NCBI GenBank assembly: GCA_964541605.1
Contig: CAZIQY010000094.1
Coordinates: forward strand, 1-9,577
Direction of reading: 5' to 3'
Source of the DNA: CAZIQY01 sp964541605
GTDB taxonomy: Bacteria > Desulfobacterota > Syntrophia > Syntrophales > UBA2185
DNA: 9,577 nt
The notes under the pieces are model-generated. The model made no database searches, was not told the origin of the DNA, and was given only the letters and a program-made list of their open reading frames with translations. The translations under genes were made by a program, and so were the position numbers. Positions 5,253 to 9,577 of the stretch are shown piece after piece (positions within the stretch are counted from its first letter, which is position 1; each line of letters begins with the position of its first letter).

Positions 5253-7502
5253 TCAGAAGCCTATGTGCTTCTTGCCTTGATGTATCCTCTTGATGACTGA
5301 TTCTTGCCTGAGGGCATCGATTATCAGCTTGTGGTGGATTTTCTTCTCATCATAAAAAGAGAAGCGATCCCTCACGATGCTGAAATCGCCAGGGGCGAGA
5401 TCATTTATTTTTCTCAATTCTTCTTCAATTGGCGCTGTGAGTGGTTCTGATGTCAGAGTGGAGAGCATTTTCCTGTAGAAAATGACGTTGCCCTCCGGCT
5501 TAAGGAAGTCAAACCCGATCTTATGGTTGAACCGGCGGATGGATGCGTCATCAAGGTCGCGTAAACGATTCGTCGTGCAGATCAGGATGCCCCGAAACCG
5601 TTCCATCTGTGTCAGGAATTCATTGGTATGGCTGATCTCCCAGGAATGCTGTGCCCGGTCTCTGCTAAAAAGCATGGAGTCAGCCTCATCAAAGATCAGA
5701 ATTGCCCCTTCCCGCTCGGCTTCGGAAAAGGCATCCCGGAGCTGCATCTCCGTTACCCCGACGTAGGGGTTTAGAATGTCGCTCAGCCTTTTTGATATAA
5801 GCTGTCTGTCGAGATGTCTGGCGATGTACCGGGCCAACTCGCTCTTTCCTGAACCTGGTGGACCATGGAACAGAAGATTGATGTTTTTGGCTTCTTCGTG
5901 ACCGCTGTTTTCAAGGTACCGGCTGAACTCTTCGAGCTGATTCATAACCAGTTTCACATCCCCCTCGACATTGAGACCTTCCAGAGAGTAGTTTTTCTCA
6001 ACGGTATCCTTGTCAACCCGTTTTTGACCCCCATTGATCAGGACCTGGTTCGCCTCAAGGGAGATTATTACTGCTTCCAAAAACTCTTTTTTGCCCTTCA
6101 CACCGGATTCCCTGGCCTTTTTCACGGCGACATCCATGACGCCGGCGTTTACCTTGTATCGTTCTGCGAGGCTGCTGATATCAGCCTCTCCGATCATCTT
6201 TTTTACTTTGTTTCGCCTCAGGATATTCTCCCATAGCCGCATGCGCTGGGTACGGTTGAACGGCCTGAAATGGAGGCTGTAAGAGAATCGCCGCATGACC
6301 GAGTCTTCAATGCCGCAGATCCTGTTGGTGATCCAGATAATCCTCGTTTCAGGTTCCTCAAGGAATTTGTTGAGCCAGCCCTTGTCCTGCGATTCCCCGC
6401 GCTCGAACCAGGAATTTCCCGTGTTGAGAAGGTTGTCCGCCTCATCAACGATGACAATCGCCCCGTCCTTTTTGTTTGTCATATTCAGGCAGGCGACTAT
6501 GGCCGCTCGTCTGTTTTTACTTTTTCCGTCTTCTCCGCTGACAATCTCATAGGCGGGTATCTTGAGGCTGTGGGCTAACCCGTAAGCGAAGCTCGTTTTC
6601 CCGGTGCCCGGCGGTCCATAAAAGAGAATATGGGTTGCTGTACCCTGTTTCTCCTTCAGGATAGTGGAAAGATAATCTATCTGTTTTCTATCAATGAAGT
6701 AGTTTTCAAGGGGAATAGAATTCCTGGGTATGGGAGCGTAATAGTTCTTGATGAAGCTCCGGGTGTCGCAAACCTGAAGGAGTTTAGAAAAATTGCCCTC
6801 AAGGGATATGCTGTGCCAGTCGTTCTCGATCATTTCTATACGCGAGAGCGTTCCCATCAGCATCTTTTCCAACTCGTTCGGGCTCACCTGTAGAAGCGCG
6901 CAGAGGTATTTTCTGCCCAGGTATTTATGGCTTTCCAGATAATTCTGGAAATAATTCTCTGCGGGTTCCCAATTGCTAATAATGAAGAGGAAGAGGACAA
7001 GCTCTGCTTCGGTGTCCGTTAGATTAAATGTCTCTTTAACCCGCTGGAGGTTTCGTTCGATTTCCGAAGGGGAAAGGCGCCCATGCTCTTTTATTCTGAT
7101 CCCCAGAAATGCCTTGATGTGTGAATAGAGATCCTGATGGAATCTTGCGGGGCTTTTACGGATCAGTCCGGTAATGGAGCTTATATAGTCGTCCATATCG
7201 CCTGAATCGGCAATCGAACCGCTGAAGAAGATTCTCAAATCAAGATTATCATCTTCTGCGTCAGTCTTTTTCACTTCCACTTTCTCGAAACTTTCACCTG
7301 TCCTGAGACTAATAAAATCTGTTATCTGGCTGAAATCATCCTCAAGAATCCGGCAAAGCAGTTTCAGGGCTTCACTGTTGACCATCTGATAGCGTGTTAA
7401 AACTCTCTCCAGGTACTGAGAGCACTTCCAGCGGATGAAGCGGTCATTGCTGTCCTGAAGCTCTGAAGGTGCTCTTGAAATGCGCCGTCGTCTCCTTTTC
7501 AT
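5253..7502 (-). CDS. Tandem AAA+ ATPase (two ATPase domains, CDC48-like layout)
   Basis: The 749-aa protein has a basic N-terminus (KRRRRR), a helical region of about 260 residues without known motifs, and two AAA+ modules. Module 1: Walker A GPPGTGKT at 296-303, Walker B IVIVDEAD at 349-356, sensor-1 ITNR with N393, and R404/R405 as arginine-finger candidates. Module 2: Walker A GPPGSGKS at 547-554, Walker B ILIFDEAD at 601-608, sensor-1 TTNR with N645, and R656/R657. Both sites look catalytically complete. The layout recalls CDC48/VCP-type ATPases that unfold or remodel protein partners in the cytoplasm, but the N-terminal region differs and is presumably the substrate or adaptor domain. 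A strong Shine-Dalgarno (AAGGAGGG, 7510-7517) lies 7 nt before the ATG. It is the first gene of the operon, divergent from the WYL regulator. The target is unknown; the FtsZ-like protein is a candidate. Confidence 0.9.
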   Translation of the reverse strand: MKRRRRRISRAPSELQDSNDRFIRWKCSQYLERVLTRYQMVNSEALKLLCRILEDDFSQITDFISLRTGESFEKVEVKKTDAEDDNLDLRIFFSGSIADSGDMDDYISSITGLIRKSPARFHQDLYSHIKAFLGIRIKEHGRLSPSEIERNLQRVKETFNLTDTEAELVLFLFIISNWEPAENYFQNYLESHKYLGRKYLCALLQVSPNELEKMLMGTLSRIEMIENDWHSISLEGNFSKLLQVCDTRSFIKNYYAPIPRNSIPLENYFIDRKQIDYLSTILKEKQGTATHILFYGPPGTGKTSFAYGLAHSLKIPAYEIVSGEDGKSKNRRAAIVACLNMTNKKDGAIVIVDEADNLLNTGNSWFERGESQDKGWLNKFLEEPETRIIWITNRICGIEDSVMRRFSYSLHFRPFNRTQRMRLWENILRRNKVKKMIGEADISSLAERYKVNAGVMDVAVKKARESGVKGKKEFLEAVIISLEANQVLINGGQKRVDKDTVEKNYSLEGLNVEGDVKLVMNQLEEFSRYLENSGHEEAKNINLLFHGPPGSGKSELARYIARHLDRQLISKRLSDILNPYVGVTEMQLRDAFSEAEREGAILIFDEADSMLFSRDRAQHSWEISHTNEFLTQMERFRGILICTTNRLRDLDDASIRRFNHKIGFDFLKPEGNVIFYRKMLSTLTSEPLTAPIEEELRKINDLAPGDFSIVRDRFSFYDEKKIHHKLIIDALRQESVIKRIHQGKKHIGF

Positions 7503-7596
7503 GGTTTTTCCCTCCTTTTTTTAGTTGTCGGGAACCTTTTACCATGTTATCATTCCATACAACGGAACGATAAAAATAATTCTTGGGAGAGGATAT
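7503..7596. promoter_or_regulatory. Divergent intergenic region with candidate WYL operator
   Basis: This 94-bp region separates the - strand AAA+ operon from the + strand WYL regulator, a typical arrangement for autoregulation plus control of the divergent operon. It holds an inverted repeat TTCC-N7-GGAA at 7553-7567 overlapping the expected WYL start site, and GGAAC occurs twice (7531-7535 and 7564-7568). For the - strand operon I see only a weak TTTATC-17-GATAAC pair. Operator function is inferred. Confidence 0.4.
7525..7553 (+). promoter_or_regulatory. Sigma70-like promoter of the WYL gene
   Basis: TTGTCG at 7525-7530 and TATCAT at 7548-7553 are separated by exactly 17 bp (4/6 and 5/6 matches to consensus). 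The expected start site is near 7560, giving a leader of about 37 nt before the ATG at 7597. The inverted repeat at 7553-7567 would overlap this start. Confidence 0.5.
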
Positions 7597-8628
7597 ATGC
7601 CAGGGAAATTAAATATATACAGGAGTTACGGTGAAAAACTGATCAGCCTGTTTGCGAAACTGTTATTCTCAAGGGAGAGTCATTCCCTGACCAGCCTCGC
7701 AAAAATGCTCAATTGTTCCAAACAGACGGTTCTCAGACTGGTCGGCGATATCCAGCGTTCATACGGGATCGAAATAGAGGAGATGCTGAAAGGCAATCAG
7801 AAGTACTACCAGCTTGCTATAAGGAAAGACATCCCGCCGGTTTTCCGTCTGACGGAAAGGGAAATGCAGGTGCTCTACATGTGCAGGGCGTTTACGGAGC
7901 ATCTCCTGGGAAAGAAGTTATTTGATGAGGCTGCGCATGCCCTGGAAAAGAGCCACACCTTGTTGACCGGTAAGGTATCCCCATCAGAGCGGCATTTTTC
8001 ATCATTTCGGACGGGATATATCGATTACACCCCCCATCAGGATAAGGTTTGTACGCTGATTGAGGCGATGAATGAAAAAAGGGTCTGCAAAATCTCCTAC
8101 AGGGCCGTTATGTCAAACAGGGCGAAGACATATTACATCAAGCCGCTGAAGATATTTTCTCATCAGGACACAGTCTATCTTCATGCCCGCATGGCGAAAA
8201 CACCCGGTGAGCGCTACTATGAACCGGAGTTTGATCCCCTTCTCGCTGTGCATCGGTTCAAGGCGGTCGAAATGACTGAAAGGAACTATGAGTACCCGGA
8301 AAACTACGACTTTGACAAAATCTTTAAACAGAACTTTGGTGTGATGAAAGATGATGATTTTGAGGTAGAGGTTGAATTTAAGGGATGGGCAGCTAAATTT
8401 GTGGCGGAGAGGACCTGGAGTCCGGATCAGAAGATTACAAAGATTGACGACAACACTATCCGTCTGACCTTCTCAGCCTCATCCGATGTGGAAGTGATCG
8501 CCTGGATACTATCCTTTGGGGAGGAAGCAAAGCTCATAGAGCCGGATTGGTTGTTTGGAGATGTGACAGAGAAGACGAAAAAGATGGCTACGATGTATCA
8601 AAAGAAGCAAGCGGTAAAATTCAGTTGA
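7597..8628 (+). CDS. HTH-WYL domain transcriptional regulator
   Basis: The 343-aa protein starts at ATG 7597, preceded by GGGAGAGG; an upstream TTG at 7525 is in frame but coincides with the -35 box. Residues 13-60 form a DeoR-like winged helix (LTSLAKMLNCSKQTVLRLVG is the core helix-turn-helix). Residues 150-230 are the WYL domain: KISYRAV, the IKPLKIF strand, DTVYLHARM in the WYL position, and AVHRFKAVEMTER. The C-terminal WCX extension covers about 255-320 (FEVEVEFKGWAAKFVAERTW to LIEPDWL). WYL proteins bind ligands, in some cases nucleic acid, and often control defence or stress loci. Divergence from the AAA+ operon over 94 bp strongly suggests that it regulates that operon and itself. 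The effector is unknown. Confidence 0.9.
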   Translation: MPGKLNIYRSYGEKLISLFAKLLFSRESHSLTSLAKMLNCSKQTVLRLVGDIQRSYGIEIEEMLKGNQKYYQLAIRKDIPPVFRLTEREMQVLYMCRAFTEHLLGKKLFDEAAHALEKSHTLLTGKVSPSERHFSSFRTGYIDYTPHQDKVCTLIEAMNEKRVCKISYRAVMSNRAKTYYIKPLKIFSHQDTVYLHARMAKTPGERYYEPEFDPLLAVHRFKAVEMTERNYEYPENYDFDKIFKQNFGVMKDDDFEVEVEFKGWAAKFVAERTWSPDQKITKIDDNTIRLTFSASSDVEVIAWILSFGEEAKLIEPDWLFGDVTEKTKKMATMYQKKQAVKFS

Positions 8629-8631
8629 TTA

Positions 8632-8670
8632 TTTTGTAATATATTCTATGATGTTATAAAAAATAGGAGA
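8632..8670 (+). promoter_or_regulatory. Possible promoter and RBS for the DUF433/GIY-YIG pair
   Basis: TTTTGT at 8632-8637 and TATAAA at 8655-8660 are 17 bp apart; the -35 element is poor and the -10 element good. AGGAGA at 8665-8670 is a good ribosome-binding site, but the nearest ATG (8686) is 15 nt away and out of frame with the DUF433 coding region. This fits a damaged 5' end. Confidence 0.25.
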
Positions 8671-8714
8671 AAGCTATAAGGGCACATGACCTGATCAAAA
8701 CAAGGCTGGAAGTA

Positions 8715-8912
8715 GTGCTTGGAAAGCCGGTTTTAAAGGGTACGCGGATACCTGTGGAACACATCGTAAGAAAGCTGGGTGAAGGCACCTCTGTTTATAA
8801 TTTTCCAGACGCATATACGCAATTGGCGAAAGAGGCTATTGGGGCGGCGTTGATCTATGCGGCCGATGAAAGTTACGATTTCGCCGTTGTCCGCGCCTTG
8901 CGGGAGAATTAA
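8715..8912 (+). CDS. DUF433 antitoxin-like protein, probably N-terminally damaged
   Basis: The 65-aa frame carries the DUF433 core GKPVLKGTRIPVEHIVRKLGEG (residues 3-24), followed by an altered VYNFPDAYTQLAKEAIGAALIYAAD helix region. DUF433 proteins are small antitoxin-like proteins, often paired with a PIN-like DUF5615 toxin; no such partner is here. Only a GTG starts the frame within the core domain. Upstream in the same frame, after a TAG at 8664, one reads DLIKTRLEV directly before VLGKP. That looks like a normal DUF433 N-terminus with a few residues missing, while the plausible ATG at 8686 is out of frame and stops after two codons. A small deletion or frameshift at the 5' end is the simplest reading, so it may be a pseudogene. 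It ends 4 nt before the next gene. Confidence 0.6.
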   Translation: MLGKPVLKGTRIPVEHIVRKLGEGTSVYNFPDAYTQLAKEAIGAALIYAADESYDFAVVRALREN

Positions 8913-8916
8913 TATT

Positions 8917-9429
8917 ATGTTAAAAAATAATGCCATAATTATTCATTGGAGTGGACCATACACTTTTCAGGAAGCAATTGAACAAAAAAAGATGGGATTA
9001 TATTTAGTATACGGGAGAAATAAAAAGGGCCCATCACCTATTAAAGAAAAGTTATTGTACTGCGGAGTAAGTGCCAACAGAAGAGGAGTGGGTCAAAGAA
9101 TATCTAACCATAAAAACAAATCATATAATTATGAAAAAAACAATTGGTGGATTGGTCGGCAGGTTTATCCAAATAGGAAAAATAGAAAATTTTTAGAATG
9201 GGCTGAATGGATAATAATCTACTTTAATGCCCCGGAACACTGTGATAGGAAAAGCGCTTCTCCACCGAAAGAAGAAATTTATCTGATAAATGAGTGGTTT
9301 TCTAAAGATGGTAGAAGACGTCTAAACCAAATTGGCGTCATGCAATCTATAGAAGATGTTCAGTGCTGGTCTCCAGTTAGTAAATTACACCGAAAAGGAA
9401 ATCTCAGAATATATGACCATAATAATTAA
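8917..9429 (+). CDS. GIY-YIG-like nuclease domain protein
   Basis: The 170-aa protein starts at ATG 8917, with GGGAGA upstream; an earlier in-frame ATG at 8857 lies inside the DUF433 gene in another frame. The GIY-YIG pattern is visible: GLYLVYG (27-33) as the GIY strand, LLYCGVS (46-52) as the YIG strand, then R61 and H65 in QRISNHKN, and E97 in WAEWIIIYFNAP as candidate metal-binding acid. The tail (residues 115-170) is charged and unrecognised. GIY-YIG domains cut DNA or RNA and occur in homing endonucleases, repair enzymes and stand-alone accessory nucleases. Its coding DNA is distinctly more AT-rich than the AAA+ operon, a sign of separate acquisition. The fold is a by-eye call; substrate and role are unknown. 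Confidence 0.6.
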   Translation: MLKNNAIIIHWSGPYTFQEAIEQKKMGLYLVYGRNKKGPSPIKEKLLYCGVSANRRGVGQRISNHKNKSYNYEKNNWWIGRQVYPNRKNRKFLEWAEWIIIYFNAPEHCDRKSASPPKEEIYLINEWFSKDGRRRLNQIGVMQSIEDVQCWSPVSKLHRKGNLRIYDHNN

Positions 9430-9577
9430 ATATTGATGCTATATTATTTCGACCACTATCATTATTTAAGTTCGCCAATTTTTTTATTTCAAGTTAAGTC
9501 ATGTCATTAAATCGTAACAGAGATAAGCATTGACGCATAAATATATATAACATAGTTGTTGTCATCTCCATAGTCAT
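9430..9577. other. AT-rich right edge without a recognised gene
   Basis: There is no supported coding region here. A run of alternating A and T near 9536-9552 follows a TTGACG, which hints at a promoter reading rightwards out of the window, but no matching -10 box is at the right distance. I saw no terminator hairpin after the GIY-YIG gene. Confidence 0.35.

Noticed and set aside
5865..6236. 123-aa open frame on the + strand
   Set aside because: It lies antisense to the AAA+ gene across its Walker A region and has no ribosome-binding site or domain; it is a shadow of a strong coding sequence.
7525..7596. In-frame TTG start for the WYL protein at 7525
   Set aside because: It coincides with the -35 box, lacks a Shine-Dalgarno, and the added residues do not resemble the family N-terminus; ATG 7597 has a good ribosome-binding site.
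9494..9577. 27-codon - strand ORF entering at the right edge
   Set aside because: Methionine-rich, AT-driven product without a domain; it could be the tail of a gene outside the window but cannot be supported.

Overview
The window is an accessory region of a bacterial chromosome or large mobile element. Moderate GC in the main operon, several toxin-antitoxin and nuclease families, a WYL regulator and a frameshifted plasmid-type gene point to a Gram-negative, genomic-island-like setting. An anaerobe of the Desulfobacterota kind would fit, but that taxonomic guess is weak because no marker gene is present.

Left edge (1-1226). A BrnT/BrnA type II toxin-antitoxin pair sits on the + strand behind a recognisable promoter, with a palindrome between its -35 and -10 elements. 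Convergent to it, on the - strand, are a 30-residue ORF and a frameshifted gene that overlaps it by ATGA. The frameshifted gene belongs to the 'LSR.ELY..VW... GLSD.GLAKIC ... RGYW' family.

Centre (1227-7502, all - strand). Read in the direction of transcription, the genes are: a tandem AAA+ ATPase of 749 aa; a 197-aa helical protein of unknown family; a 554-aa protein that reads as a degenerate FtsZ/tubulin-fold domain fused to a GNAT-like domain; then, after a 255-bp gap holding a run of ten C residues, a DUF2779 protein combining a Cas4-like Fe-S PD-(D/E)XK nuclease with a DEDD-type exonuclease. The first three genes are tightly packed, each with a good Shine-Dalgarno, and form an operon.

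Right (7503-9577, + strand). A WYL-domain regulator is divergent from the AAA+ gene across a 94-bp intergenic region, with a good sigma70-like promoter and a candidate operator. It is followed by a DUF433 gene with a damaged 5' end and an AT-rich GIY-YIG-like nuclease gene, then 148 bp with no clear gene.

The most interesting unit is the WYL-controlled operon AAA+ / helical protein / FtsZ-like-GNAT. I cannot match this combination to any named system. The FtsZ-like part keeps a T1-like glycine loop and both T7-loop aspartates but has lost the T4 GGGTGTG loop. A working inference is a regulated conflict or stress-response complex, in which a tandem AAA+ machine remodels a filament-like or pseudo-GTPase scaffold carrying an acyltransferase-like module. 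The DUF2779 nuclease may or may not belong to it.
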